Shown: positions 24,871 to 33,304 of the stretch, one piece after another
How positions within the stretch are numbered: the stretch's first letter is position 1
How the letters are laid out: each line of letters begins with the position of its first letter
NCBI GenBank assembly: GCA_020635195.1
Contig: JACKAG010000003.1
Span: forward strand, 124,001-188,000
Direction: 5' to 3'
Length of the DNA stretch: 64,000 nt
Origin: Deltaproteobacteria bacterium
Lineage (GTDB): Bacteria > Bdellovibrionota_B > Oligoflexia > Oligoflexales > Bog-1112
Translations under genes and position numbers: made by a program
Notes under the pieces: model-generated
What the model saw: only the letters and a program-made list of their open reading frames with translations
Told to the model about the DNA's origin: nothing
Databases searched by the model: none

Positions 24871-25566
24871 TTATACTCCAAGCCTGCCATTCGGATAAAA
24901 GACGCTGAGCTTCGACTCTGCATCTGTATGCCTCAGTTTTTCTGTAATCATAGCAAGACTATTTTTACGAAGATTCCCTACATTAAACACAAAAGATGTA
25001 ATTCCGTCATAACTCCTGGAACTGACAAATTCATAATCAGAGCATCGGGCAGACGTCAGAATTTCCTCAATATCCCCGATCTTTGTCGATAACTTTGTAT
25101 TGTAGGTCAGAACCGCAAAATTTTTACCATTAAGAGCAGCAGGAATCATATAATTCCGGAAAAAAGAATACACAATAAACAACAGGATCAAGCCTCCTCC
25201 TATCAAAGGCTTTGAAATCGCACAGGAGATAGAACATGCCAGAGCAATCACAATAAAGGAAATATCTTCGGCGCGCTTGACAGGAGAACGAAATCTGACA
25301 AAAGAAAGCGTTCCAAGCAATCCCACCGAAAGAGGCAGGCTAAACTGGACAACCCAGAATATTGTCATCAGAGTCGGAGTCAGAAGAACAAGACTCCGTG
25401 CCAGGCTGGCATCACGCGGCTCATTATCCCTGAAGTACAGGCTATACAGAAGATTGAGCATAATCCCATACAAAAGAGAAATCAGCAACATGATCACATA
25501 AGCCCATGACTGCGGCGAGGCAGGATCAAAATCCTGATTGCTTAAATGCTGTAAAAGAGATTCCAT
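24871..25566 (-). CDS. DUF4956 membrane protein
   Basis: This 231-residue protein has four or five membrane helices in its first 150 residues (AYVIMLLISLLYGIMLNLLY; SLVLLTPTLMTIFWVVQFSL; IGGGLILLFIVYSFF). Between them lies the conserved cytoplasmic loop LGTLSFVRFRSPVKRAEDIS, characteristic of DUF4956. A soluble alpha/beta tail follows. DUF4956 genes regularly sit beside polyphosphate-polymerase (VTC) genes, as here. AAGGAGG precedes the ATG, an unusually strong ribosome-binding site. It probably forms the membrane part of a polyphosphate-linked complex; this is by association. Confidence 0.88.
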   Translation of the reverse strand: MESLLQHLSNQDFDPASPQSWAYVIMLLISLLYGIMLNLLYSLYFRDNEPRDASLARSLVLLTPTLMTIFWVVQFSLPLSVGLLGTLSFVRFRSPVKRAEDISFIVIALACSISCAISKPLIGGGLILLFIVYSFFRNYMIPAALNGKNFAVLTYNTKLSTKIGDIEEILTSARCSDYEFVSSRSYDGITSFVFNVGNLRKNSLAMITEKLRHTDAESKLSVFYPNGRLGV

Positions 25567-25597
25567 GACTTCCTCCTTTTGATCAGCTGACGATATC

Positions 25598-26326
25598 TTA
25601 TGTCTGACTTAGTAATCTGATGCCAATCATAAATTTAGAAAATGATACCTGCTGTAACTTAAGTAAGCCAACAAAAGGCAACACAGGTCTTTCCTTTCTC
25701 GTTTTTAACTCCAGGACATGGTAAGGAAAGCACGCCCATGAGAGAGCTCTGGGCAGGCCATTGATCAAAGCAAAGACTTCTATATTCGTATCCAGAGTGA
25801 TCCGTTCATCATAAGAGCGATAACGAAAGCGCTCGTAACAAACCCGAATGGAGGGGATGAGAAACCCCAGTTGTCTCGAGTTGCATATAATTCTGTCAAA
25901 AGCATCCGACTCTGCCTGAGCTTCCAGACTGTCCCATGCTGGTGCATGATCAGCCAGAGCCTGCACCGGAAAAATACTCTGTTTATATTTATCGACAGCA
26001 GAAAGATGCTTCATTTTCTGATGAATCTGGCGATAGTAGCCATCTCCATAACCCCTTATACGAAACTTAGCCTTTTCCGCATCTCCATTCTCACACTGAG
26101 ACAGACAGGACTCATCACAGCTGTCATAATAAACAGAATCAACAATTCCGGAAGGATACGGATCGGACTCTCCCAGAAATTCTTCCAGAAGATCCCGGAC
26201 CCGACTCAGATGTCCATGTGGAACGAGATATTTATATTCATAATAAGCAAAGGAGCTTGTCAGCTCTCCAGAGGCCCGGAGAGGATTCCGCTTCCGGAAC
26301 AATTCTGGCAATCTGACGGTTATCAA
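25598..26326 (-). CDS. VTC-domain polyphosphate polymerase-like protein
   Basis: The 242-residue protein is a VTC domain, the catalytic tunnel fold of yeast Vtc4 that makes polyphosphate from ATP. Matching segments are YYEYKYLVPHGHLSRVRDLL, V-D-S-V-Y-Y-D-S, KAKFRIRGYGDGYYRQIHQK, RFRYRSYDERITLDTNIEVF, V-L-E-L-K-T and a final FSKFMIGI. The Arg and Lys on inner strands and the Glu of ELKT are the expected substrate and metal ligands. It is the first gene of a three-gene operon with DUF4956 and propeller genes. It starts with TTG behind AAGGGGG. Bacterial activity is known for few members, so the product is inferred. Confidence 0.87.
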   Translation of the reverse strand: MITVRLPELFRKRNPLRASGELTSSFAYYEYKYLVPHGHLSRVRDLLEEFLGESDPYPSGIVDSVYYDSCDESCLSQCENGDAEKAKFRIRGYGDGYYRQIHQKMKHLSAVDKYKQSIFPVQALADHAPAWDSLEAQAESDAFDRIICNSRQLGFLIPSIRVCYERFRYRSYDERITLDTNIEVFALINGLPRALSWACFPYHVLELKTRKERPVLPFVGLLKLQQVSFSKFMIGIRLLSQT

Positions 26327-26442
26327 TGCGGCCCCCTTCTTACATCAGATCCACAGGCAGCTACATAAACAAAAACGATGGCATATAGAGAGTTAGTCTA
26401 TACAAGAGCCGGGATTTTTCAATCTTTATCCGCAGAGCAGGA

Positions 26443-26483
26443 GACAGATCAGAGCCCGGGAAGATTCCGGGCTCTGATCTGTC
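26443..26483. promoter_or_regulatory. Perfect 17-base stem-loop between divergent genes
   Basis: GACAGATCAGAGCCCGG (26443-26459) pairs exactly with CCGGGCTCTGATCTGTC (26467-26483) around a 7-base loop. It lies between the VTC operon (minus) and a lipoprotein gene (plus), so it is not at a transcript end. There is no T-run. It may be an operator, an attenuator in either leader, or the remnant of an element end. Confidence 0.55.
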
Positions 26484-26579
26484 AACAAAGATCTGATCCT
26501 CTGCAATTTTGCTAAACTATTTATCAGGTCAAAGACTCTGAACAATCGTCTTCATAAGACTATACCGGAAAGGATACTT

Positions 26580-28001
26580 ATGCCCTCAACGCTATGCTTC
26601 ATCATAAGTGCGATCCTCTTACTACCTCAGATAAGCTGCAAAGCATTCACCAGAAGAGAGGCTCCATTACAAAACATCCCCCCGGATCAGAAAACCAAAA
26701 GCAACACTCCCCCGGATTCAGAGGAGCTTCCTGAGCCACGCATTATGGCACGTGCAGTCGGTGGATCATCCGGTTTTGGACTTGCAAGTATGAATCTTGT
26801 TGTAGATCTGGAAAATGCCCATCATTGGGAATACTATATCTGTCAGCGTAACGCACCGGAAAACTGTAACCCAGCCCCTGCAAACCCAATGAAAGTATCC
26901 GCTCTGCATAAAATTGACAGTTATCCTCTTGTTCCTGAAGGCGACGTTTCTGTCTTTCTACGGGCCTGCCATGGCCCCAGACTGGCTTTTGCGACATGCT
27001 CTGAGTGGACAGAAATTCCTGCAACCATGCCGAAAAATGAACCTTCACAGCTGGCAAAAACATACATCGAACTCTCACAGGCTGTCGATGATGTGGGCCT
27101 GATGTGCCACAACTTATTCGATGCGATCGATAAATACAGAACCGCGATCCCATCTGCAAGCCAGAGTGTCTCAGCTGAATTTCATCAGATCATCGAAAAT
27201 ATTCACAGGCGTGGGGAAGCCTATTGCCTCGGGATATTCCAGAGCCAGATTACAATTGAAGAGGAAAACAGATCTCTCGAACTTACAGAATCTACAACAG
27301 AAGCTCCACAGACATCCGAGACAAAAGCACAGCAGATGAGTCCTGAGGAAGCGGAAAAACAGTACAGGGAGGAGATAGAAAAGTACCTGAATGCAAAAAA
27401 GAAGATGCATGATGCTGGCCTTGCTGTCCTTGCAGGAGGCGTTGGGCTTGGTATTCTTTCAGGAAGCGTACTCGTGTTTAAAGCACCATCCGGACGCCGT
27501 GGACAAGTTGCTCTGGCTTCCGCTCTCACATTCGGAAAGTGGCTCTTAGCACCAGCATTCCTTGTTTCAGCTCTTGCGATACTCGGCGAAAGTGAAAGTA
27601 AGGGTTCTCTCTCAGGAGAGTTCATCAGAGCCTGGGTCGGAGGTGATGTGATAAACTCTGCTTTTACGATGGCTAGCATAGATACAGGTTACTCAAAATC
27701 AGCGACCAAAGACAATAATATCTCGAAACCTCTGCGTAGAGGGGCCCATATCGGGCTGGCTGTAGGAGCTCTTGCAGTCCTTGCCGGAACCATCACCTTA
27801 ATGCTAAAGCCCGGAAATGATCCTCGTAATCTCAAACTCACGACATCTCAGTCCGCAACAGAGCGTCTGCTTACAGCTGTAATCGAATTTGACCGTGCCA
27901 GTGAAGAAGTCCTGTCACGACAAGAACTCCTCTTCGGGCGCCTGATGCAACAAATGGAGACTTCTTCTCGTCTCAATCCTCCGATCCGGGAAAACAGATG
28001 A
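26580..28001 (+). CDS. Putative lipoprotein with C-terminal membrane segments
   Basis: I do not recognise the family of this 473-residue protein. It has a lipobox-type signal (LPQISC near residue 20), then a Pro-rich linker and an extracytoplasmic Cys-rich domain with YYICQRNAPENC and FATCSEWTE. A helical, Glu-rich coiled coil follows (AEKQYREEIEKYLNAKKKMH), and then three or four hydrophobic segments (AVLAGGVGLGILSGSVLVF; LAPAFLVSALAILG; HIGLAVGALAVLAGTITLML). A lipid-anchored N-terminus followed by membrane helices is an uncommon arrangement. AAAGGATACTT precedes the ATG. It stands alone, divergent from the VTC operon. Confidence 0.65.
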   Translation: MPSTLCFIISAILLLPQISCKAFTRREAPLQNIPPDQKTKSNTPPDSEELPEPRIMARAVGGSSGFGLASMNLVVDLENAHHWEYYICQRNAPENCNPAPANPMKVSALHKIDSYPLVPEGDVSVFLRACHGPRLAFATCSEWTEIPATMPKNEPSQLAKTYIELSQAVDDVGLMCHNLFDAIDKYRTAIPSASQSVSAEFHQIIENIHRRGEAYCLGIFQSQITIEEENRSLELTESTTEAPQTSETKAQQMSPEEAEKQYREEIEKYLNAKKKMHDAGLAVLAGGVGLGILSGSVLVFKAPSGRRGQVALASALTFGKWLLAPAFLVSALAILGESESKGSLSGEFIRAWVGGDVINSAFTMASIDTGYSKSATKDNNISKPLRRGAHIGLAVGALAVLAGTITLMLKPGNDPRNLKLTTSQSATERLLTAVIEFDRASEEVLSRQELLFGRLMQQMETSSRLNPPIRENR

Positions 28002-28046
28002 GACAGGAGAACTCAACGTAAGTCCAAAAAGCCTCTCTATATCTGA

Positions 28047-28352
28047 TCAAACACTGTTATCGGAACAGAGGCTCTGAGTGAGCCTCCTCTTATGGCTCCA
28101 GGGATAAGATCTCCATGGCCAGACCTGCTTATGTGCACAAAAGGCAGCAACCAGCTGACCTGACTTAGCAGATGCACGAAGTCCCCAGAAAGCTCTGATC
28201 CGGTACTGACGGGATATAGAAGGAGGCTCCTGGCCACACCTTCTGACCCGAATATGACGACGCACAGATCCGGTGGATGTCTTCAAGAACAACTCCCCTC
28301 TGTCACTTCGGGTGAACATGATATCACGGTTACTGGATACTGTTTTTATCAT
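28047..28352 (-). CDS. Small basic hypothetical protein overlapping mtnP end
   Basis: A 101-codon frame starts with an ATG that overlaps the stop of the mtnP gene (ATGA), so it would be translationally coupled. The predicted peptide is basic and Arg/Trp-rich (RQYRIRAFWGLRASAKSGQL). No family is recognised, and the coupling is the only support. Confidence 0.3.
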   Translation of the reverse strand: MIKTVSSNRDIMFTRSDRGELFLKTSTGSVRRHIRVRRCGQEPPSISRQYRIRAFWGLRASAKSGQLVAAFCAHKQVWPWRSYPWSHKRRLTQSLCSDNSV

Positions 28353-29233
28353 ACACTGTCAGCAGAATATGTGTGACTGAACAGCTCAGCAAGCATCTGT
28401 CTGGCCTCTGGCAACATAGACTCTTCCGGAGTGATGGTCGCCTGAACATGAGCATCATCGAAAGGCCGGGGGGAATCCGGAGCAAGGAGAGCACTGACAG
28501 CCCGGACCATCGCCTGCGCACACACTGAATTACTCTTCAGAACCTCCAGAACAGCATCAACCGAAACATCCTCTTCCGTTTCATGCCAGCAATCATAGTC
28601 TGTCGCCAGACCGAGCAGAGCATAAGACAGCCCAGCCTCCCGCGCCAGAGAAGCCTCCGGCATTGCCGTCATACCGATCACAGATGGATTCATCGCTGCC
28701 CGAAAATAGCGGGACTCAGCTCTGCTGCTAAAACGAGGGCCTTCAATGCAGATGTACGTCCCGCCATCATGGGCCGTGACAGGCTGTTCTCTCACAGCAG
28801 AAAGCAGCATATCTCTGAAGACAGAGCAAAACGGGTCAGCAAAAAGAGAATGCCCCGCGGCCCCGCGGCCATAAAACGTATGAGCCCGGATTCCCTTCGT
28901 CATATCAATCAACTGATCCGGAATGACCAGATCTCCTGGACGAATATCTTCCCGCATGATCCCCACAGCAGAAACCGCCAGAATATGGGTCGCTCCGAGA
29001 GATTTCAGAGCCGCTATATTCGCACGATATGGAACTTCAGAGGGAACAAGGTGATGCCCTCTGCCATGTCTCGGAAGAAAAAAAACTGTCCGTGCCCCGA
29101 TCTGCCCTTCGACAATAACGTCTGATGGCTTTCCCCATACTGTTTCCAGCGGGTGCTCTGCGATAACCTTAAGGCCACTCATGCTATAGAGGCCAGATCC
29201 GCCAATAACACCCAACACAGATGGCTTGTCCAC
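28349..29233 (-). CDS. mtnP: S-methyl-5'-thioadenosine phosphorylase
   Basis: This enzyme of about 294 residues splits methylthioadenosine with phosphate to adenine and 5-methylthioribose-1-phosphate in methionine salvage. Family motifs are GVIGGSGLY at the N-terminus, RHGRGHHLVPSEVPYRANI, A-V-S-A-V-G, CIEGPRFSSRAESRYFR and V-I-G-M-T-A-M-P-E-A-S-L-A-R-E-A-G, then A-T-D-Y-D-C-W. I choose GTG 29233 because GGGAG lies at the right distance; TTG 29248 has poorer spacing. It is followed at its stop by an overlapping small frame and preceded by tex on the same strand. Confidence 0.95.
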   Translation of the reverse strand: MDKPSVLGVIGGSGLYSMSGLKVIAEHPLETVWGKPSDVIVEGQIGARTVFFLPRHGRGHHLVPSEVPYRANIAALKSLGATHILAVSAVGIMREDIRPGDLVIPDQLIDMTKGIRAHTFYGRGAAGHSLFADPFCSVFRDMLLSAVREQPVTAHDGGTYICIEGPRFSSRAESRYFRAAMNPSVIGMTAMPEASLAREAGLSYALLGLATDYDCWHETEEDVSVDAVLEVLKSNSVCAQAMVRAVSALLAPDSPRPFDDAHVQATITPEESMLPEARQMLAELFSHTYSADSV

Positions 29234-29306
29234 GGAATGCTCTCCCAAAATTTATGCTCCCTGCTCATGGCACCTTTTTAGTTTCTACCGTCTTTCTGCT
29301 CTGATT

Positions 29307-31808
29307 TTATGAACGAGAACCGAATTTCTTCAGCAGATCATCCATCGAGTAATGCTTGTCACGAGCAGATGGTGGTACAGGCCTCTGTCTACCGGAACGA
29401 GAACCCGCAGACTCTGGACGCTTCTGCTGGTTCTGACGCCCGCCACCCTGAAAACGGCCAGGCTGAGAGGCTGCGGCTGCCCTGCGTTCTGGCTGGGGAG
29501 AACTGCTCCTTCCCCTCTCTGGCCTTTGCTGACTCGTCGTCTGAGGCTGCCGACAGCTCAGACTGATCCGGCTTCGCTCTCTGTCAACATCCAGCACCCA
29601 GACATCCAGAACATCACCCACGGAAACAACTGTGGCCGGATCCCGGACAAAATTCTCAGACAGCTCACTCACATGGATCAGACCATCCTGATGAACACCA
29701 ATATCAACAAAAGCACCAAAGTTCGTTACGTTCGAAACTGTCCCTTTAAGTTTCATCCCGTTCTTCAGATCTTTGATACTGGAAACATGATCGGAAAATG
29801 TAAGCCGCGATCCATCTTCCCGGGGATCGCGTCCCGGCCTCAGCAACTCCTGGGCAATATCCAGCAAGGTCGGCATCCCCACTTCCTCACTGACATAACG
29901 ATCAAGAGGCAGGGAATTGACCAGCTCCTTCTTACCAAGAAGCTCATGGATGCCCATCTTCTGATCCTGTGCAATCCTTCCGACAATCTCATAGCGCTCC
30001 GGATGCACCGCAGAATTATCCAGAGGATTTTCTCCACCTGGAATGCGCAGAAAGCCAGCCGCCTGTTCAAACGCCTTCGGACCAAAGCCACTGACTTTTC
30101 TCAGCTCTCCTCTCGAACTGAACTTACCCATTTCATCCCTGTAATGAACGATATTCTTGGCAACAGCCGGCCCAATTCCGGAAACATAAGCAAGAAGCGT
30201 ATGGGAGGCTGTATTCACATTGACGCCCACGCGGTTCACGCAACTTTCAACCGTTTCTCTGAGAGAGCCACTGAGCCTTGACACATTACAGTCATGCTGA
30301 TACTGGCCAACACCAATTGAACGAGGATCAACCTTCACCAACTCTGCCAGCGGGTCCTGGAGACGCCGGGCAATACTGATCGTGCTTCTGATCGTAGGGT
30401 CAAGGTCCGGAAACTCCTCAATCGCAATGTCATCTGTGGAGTAGACGCTGGCACCGGCTTCATTTACCGTCACACGGCGAACATCCAGTTTGTTCTCTTT
30501 CACTGCCCGGACGACAAGGTCATTAACCTCTTTACTGCCTGTACCGTTCCCCACTGCAATCAGGTCCACCTTGTGATCCCTGATCATTGTCGCAAGCTCC
30601 TGCCGGGCCTCTGCTGAACGGGCAGAATCCGGATTATGCAGGTCAGGAGAAATCACTTTATGCGCGAGAAGCTTGCCGGTTTCTGAAACGACCGCAAGCT
30701 TTGAGCCAGTCCTGATACCAGGATCAATTCCCATGACAGTTTTACCTGGCAAAGGAGGCAACAGAAGCAGTTTTTCAAGATTATTCGAAAACACCTTGAT
30801 AGCGTCGTCTTCTGCCCTGTTCTTCAGAAAGAGACGGATTTCCGTTTCTATAGCAGGCCCCAGAAGCCTTCTGTAAGCATGCTGGCAACAGCTCTGCATC
30901 CAGTCCCGCACCACATCAGTCGTTGCTTCCTGTCCAAGCACCGCCTGACCAAGGCGTTCCAGAATCTTATCTTTATCCACCTCGATACCAATCTTGAGAA
31001 CCTTTTCAGCCTCTCCCCGACGAACCGCCATAATCCGGTGAGATGCAGCCGTCTTTACTGGCTCACGATAGTCAAAATAACTGGTATATTTTGCAGGGTT
31101 GACTTTTGAGGCTTTTTTCTTCGGTCCTTTTGCGCTGTCCTCAGAGAAAAGAGGGGACGCTTCCCATTTCTGAGAGCAGAGATAACCTGTTTCATAACTA
31201 AGATCTCTGGCTATCCCCTTAAAAGCAACATCTTCACTGATGCGCTCGGCAAAAATATCCGCAGCTCCCTGAAGAGCTTCTTCAGGCGTTTTGACGAGAA
31301 GGTCTTTCTCTTCTCCTCCATCTTCTTCTGATGACGACTCTGTACGAAGATAGTTCCCTGCCAGCTCCTGAAGGTTCATCAGCTCAGCCCGTCTGGCAAG
31401 TATCGCATCAAGTAACGCCTCCAGACCTTTTTCTCTGGCAATCTGTGCCCTTGTCCGCCTCCTGGGTTTATAAGGCAGATACAGATCTTCCAGCTCCTGC
31501 TTGCTCTGACATTTGTTGAACTGTTCCCGGATTTCAGGGAACCGGCCTTTTAGTTCTGGTTTTGTCATGCAATGCAGCTCAACAACCTTCAGATACCGAC
31601 TCCGGCTGGCATTCAGCTCTGTAAAGTACTCATAGCGATCCCGGACCGCTCTCAGCTGAAGCTCATCCATCGAGCCGGTCATTTCTTTCCGGTAGCGGGC
31701 CACAAATGGAATGCTGCATTCCTCATCAAATAACAGAGTGACCGCATGCTCCACGTTGATAGCATTGAGCGACAATTCCGCTGCGATTTTATTGACCAAT
31801 TCCCTCAT
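29307..31808 (-). CDS. tex: Tex-family RNA-binding transcription accessory protein
   Basis: This 833-residue Tex protein has all expected domains. The N-terminal helical part contains C-S-I-P-F-V-A-R-Y-R-K-E and L-E-D-L-Y-L-P-Y-K-P-R-R-R-T-R. A YqgF-like domain begins GIDPGIRTGSKLAVVSETGK near residue 358. Tandem helix-hairpin-helix motifs follow (YVSGIGPAVAKNIVHY, RKVSGFGPKAFEQAAGFLRI, about 520-570). An S1 domain (KLKGTVSNVTNFGAFVDIG, about 680-750) comes next. The family binds nucleic acid and affects transcription, stress tolerance and virulence. Unusual here is a disordered Gln/Arg/Gly/Ser-rich tail of about 75 residues after S1. It starts with ATG 31808. Confidence 0.97.
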   Translation of the reverse strand: MRELVNKIAAELSLNAINVEHAVTLLFDEECSIPFVARYRKEMTGSMDELQLRAVRDRYEYFTELNASRSRYLKVVELHCMTKPELKGRFPEIREQFNKCQSKQELEDLYLPYKPRRRTRAQIAREKGLEALLDAILARRAELMNLQELAGNYLRTESSSEEDGGEEKDLLVKTPEEALQGAADIFAERISEDVAFKGIARDLSYETGYLCSQKWEASPLFSEDSAKGPKKKASKVNPAKYTSYFDYREPVKTAASHRIMAVRRGEAEKVLKIGIEVDKDKILERLGQAVLGQEATTDVVRDWMQSCCQHAYRRLLGPAIETEIRLFLKNRAEDDAIKVFSNNLEKLLLLPPLPGKTVMGIDPGIRTGSKLAVVSETGKLLAHKVISPDLHNPDSARSAEARQELATMIRDHKVDLIAVGNGTGSKEVNDLVVRAVKENKLDVRRVTVNEAGASVYSTDDIAIEEFPDLDPTIRSTISIARRLQDPLAELVKVDPRSIGVGQYQHDCNVSRLSGSLRETVESCVNRVGVNVNTASHTLLAYVSGIGPAVAKNIVHYRDEMGKFSSRGELRKVSGFGPKAFEQAAGFLRIPGGENPLDNSAVHPERYEIVGRIAQDQKMGIHELLGKKELVNSLPLDRYVSEEVGMPTLLDIAQELLRPGRDPREDGSRLTFSDHVSSIKDLKNGMKLKGTVSNVTNFGAFVDIGVHQDGLIHVSELSENFVRDPATVVSVGDVLDVWVLDVDRERSRISLSCRQPQTTSQQRPERGRSSSPQPERRAAAASQPGRFQGGGRQNQQKRPESAGSRSGRQRPVPPSARDKHYSMDDLLKKFGSRS

Positions 31809-31861
31809 AAGATTGCATCCGCCTGTCAGAGAGTAGGAAAATCAGGAGTTCCCATAAAGAT

Positions 31862-32278
31862 TCAGTAAAGATCCGTAGCTGGAAAGAAATAACTCAGTTC
31901 TCGCCTGGCTGACTCGGCAGAGTCTGATCCATGCACACTGTTCTCTCCAATGCTGCGGGCATAAAGCTTACGGATGGTCCCTTCAGCAGCCTCAGCAGGA
32001 TTTGTAGCACCCATAAGCTCCCGGTTTTTCATGACCGCACCCTCTCCTTTGAGCGCCATCAGAACAACAGGACCTGAGCACATAAAGTCTACCAGTTCAC
32101 CAAAAAATGGCCGTGCTTTATGTTCTGCATAAAAGCCTTCTGCTTCACGTCGGGACAGTTGTGTCATTTTCATCGCAGCAACCTGAAGTCCATGCTCCTC
32201 AAAATGCGCAATGATCCTTCCCGTAAGATTTCTTTTGGTTGCATCCGGCTTAATGATAGAAAGTGTTGTCTCTGTCAA
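31862..32278 (-). CDS. ndk: Nucleoside diphosphate kinase
   Basis: The 138-residue enzyme transfers the gamma phosphate between nucleoside triphosphates and diphosphates through a phosphohistidine. Signature elements are T-L-S-I-I-K-P-D-A at the start, F-Y-A-E-H-K-A-R-P-F-F, M-G-A-T-N-P, and the active-site loop N-S-V-H-G-S-D-S near residue 117. Length is normal. The start codon is TTG 32278, preceded by GGAGGG at seven bases; no ATG fits. It lies between tex and pgpA on the same strand, probably with its own promoter in the 140-base gap. Confidence 0.97.
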   Translation of the reverse strand: MTETTLSIIKPDATKRNLTGRIIAHFEEHGLQVAAMKMTQLSRREAEGFYAEHKARPFFGELVDFMCSGPVVLMALKGEGAVMKNRELMGATNPAEAAEGTIRKLYARSIGENSVHGSDSAESARRELSYFFPATDLY

Positions 32279-32421
32279 TGCAGTACCCTCCTGCTGTCTG
32301 TTATAGTTTTCTTAGCTCTGTTTTTTTTCCTGCACAGGGACCATAGGAGACATGCACAGGACGTCCCCGAAAACCGCATACTACCGTTTTTCTGAGAATT
32401 GGCAAGCCAGCTTTTATGCTG

Positions 32422-32934
32422 TTATGACAACAGGTTCCGGATAAACACAAGGCTCAAAGCCGCAAAAAGACCTGCCAGCAAGTCATCCAGAAGGGTTCCG
32501 AATGCCGAATGGACCTTTTTATCGACCCATCCGATGGGACCTGGTTTGACAATGTCAAAAAAGCGGAAGAGCGCAAAAGCAGCCACGCTGATGCCAGCTG
32601 ATGGAGGAAACCAGGACAACGCAACCATCTGGCCAAGCACCTCGTCGATGACAATGCTTTTGTCATCATGACAGTTCCATCTTTTCTCCGTAGCCCGGAT
32701 ACATAAAGTCGCCGCAAAGGATAAAACAACAAGAATCACAGCACACAACAAAGCCGCAGCCCCGGATAAAACTTCCTCTTTTCTCCCCATAATCGCGCTG
32801 CTGATGTAATAAAGTCCCCATGACAGAGGAATACCAGGCAAAGATCCCCACGTGCCCGGCGCAGGTTTGAGCAACCCCAGTCCGAACATAACAGAAATTT
32901 TATCCACCATCCGGGTTGTTGAGCGTTCAGGCAT
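32422..32934 (-). CDS. pgpA: Phosphatidylglycerophosphatase A
   Basis: This 170-residue inner-membrane enzyme removes phosphate from phosphatidylglycerol phosphate in phospholipid synthesis. It shows FGLGLLKPAPGTWGSLPGIP at the N-terminus, two membrane helices (GAAALLCAVILVVLSFAATL; GISVAAFALFRFFDIVKPGP), the conserved D-D-K-S-I-V-I-D-E-V-L-G-Q and F-R-x-F-D-I-x-K-P. It ends with L-D-D-L-L-A-G and a final helix. Those acidic residues bind the metal and the substrate. The ATG is at 32934. Confidence 0.94.
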   Translation of the reverse strand: MPERSTTRMVDKISVMFGLGLLKPAPGTWGSLPGIPLSWGLYYISSAIMGRKEEVLSGAAALLCAVILVVLSFAATLCIRATEKRWNCHDDKSIVIDEVLGQMVALSWFPPSAGISVAAFALFRFFDIVKPGPIGWVDKKVHSAFGTLLDDLLAGLFAALSLVFIRNLLS

Positions 32935-33304
32935 AAGTGTTCATATCCTTACTTTATCGTGCTCAGGAGGATGCCGTGATCAGGAGGATGCGGCATATTC
33001 TCCTTAACAGGGAGGACTCTTAATAGTCAGTTCTTATGAAAGACTCTTGTTTAACAAAGCGACTGATCAGCATCCTTAAAAAGGATTTATAGCGTAATTT
33101 TGCATGGTATGAGTATCCATCCTCGTCAGTGTAGGCTCCATGTAACTTGAAATTAAGGATCATTACATGGATTAGAAATATCAATTCGTCAGTCAGCGAC
33201 GGCTGTAACTATATGGCAATCGAGAAAGTCTTGCAAACCATGATGAGTCGATATGGCACCATAAATGCTGATTGTCATTAGGTTAAAAATTAGTTGGCGG
33301 GAAA
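32935..33304. other. Non-coding region with stem-loop, island left flank
   Basis: No gene is seen in about 370 bases. It is more AT-rich than pgpA. It contains a stem-loop at 33137-33171 and unassigned sequence running to the end of the lipoprotein gene at 33305. With 34316-34757 it frames an apparent insertion between pgpA and the carboxylase operon. Confidence 0.4.
33137..33171. terminator. Stem-loop downstream of ADP-ribosyltransferase-like gene
   Basis: TCCATGTAA pairs with TTACATGGA around a 17-base loop. It lies about 135 bases downstream of the minus-strand gene ending at 33305. There is no T-run, so terminator function is uncertain. Confidence 0.3.

Noticed and set aside
29352..30281. 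309-codon plus-strand frame
   Set aside because: Fully antisense to tex, whose protein is clearly conserved.
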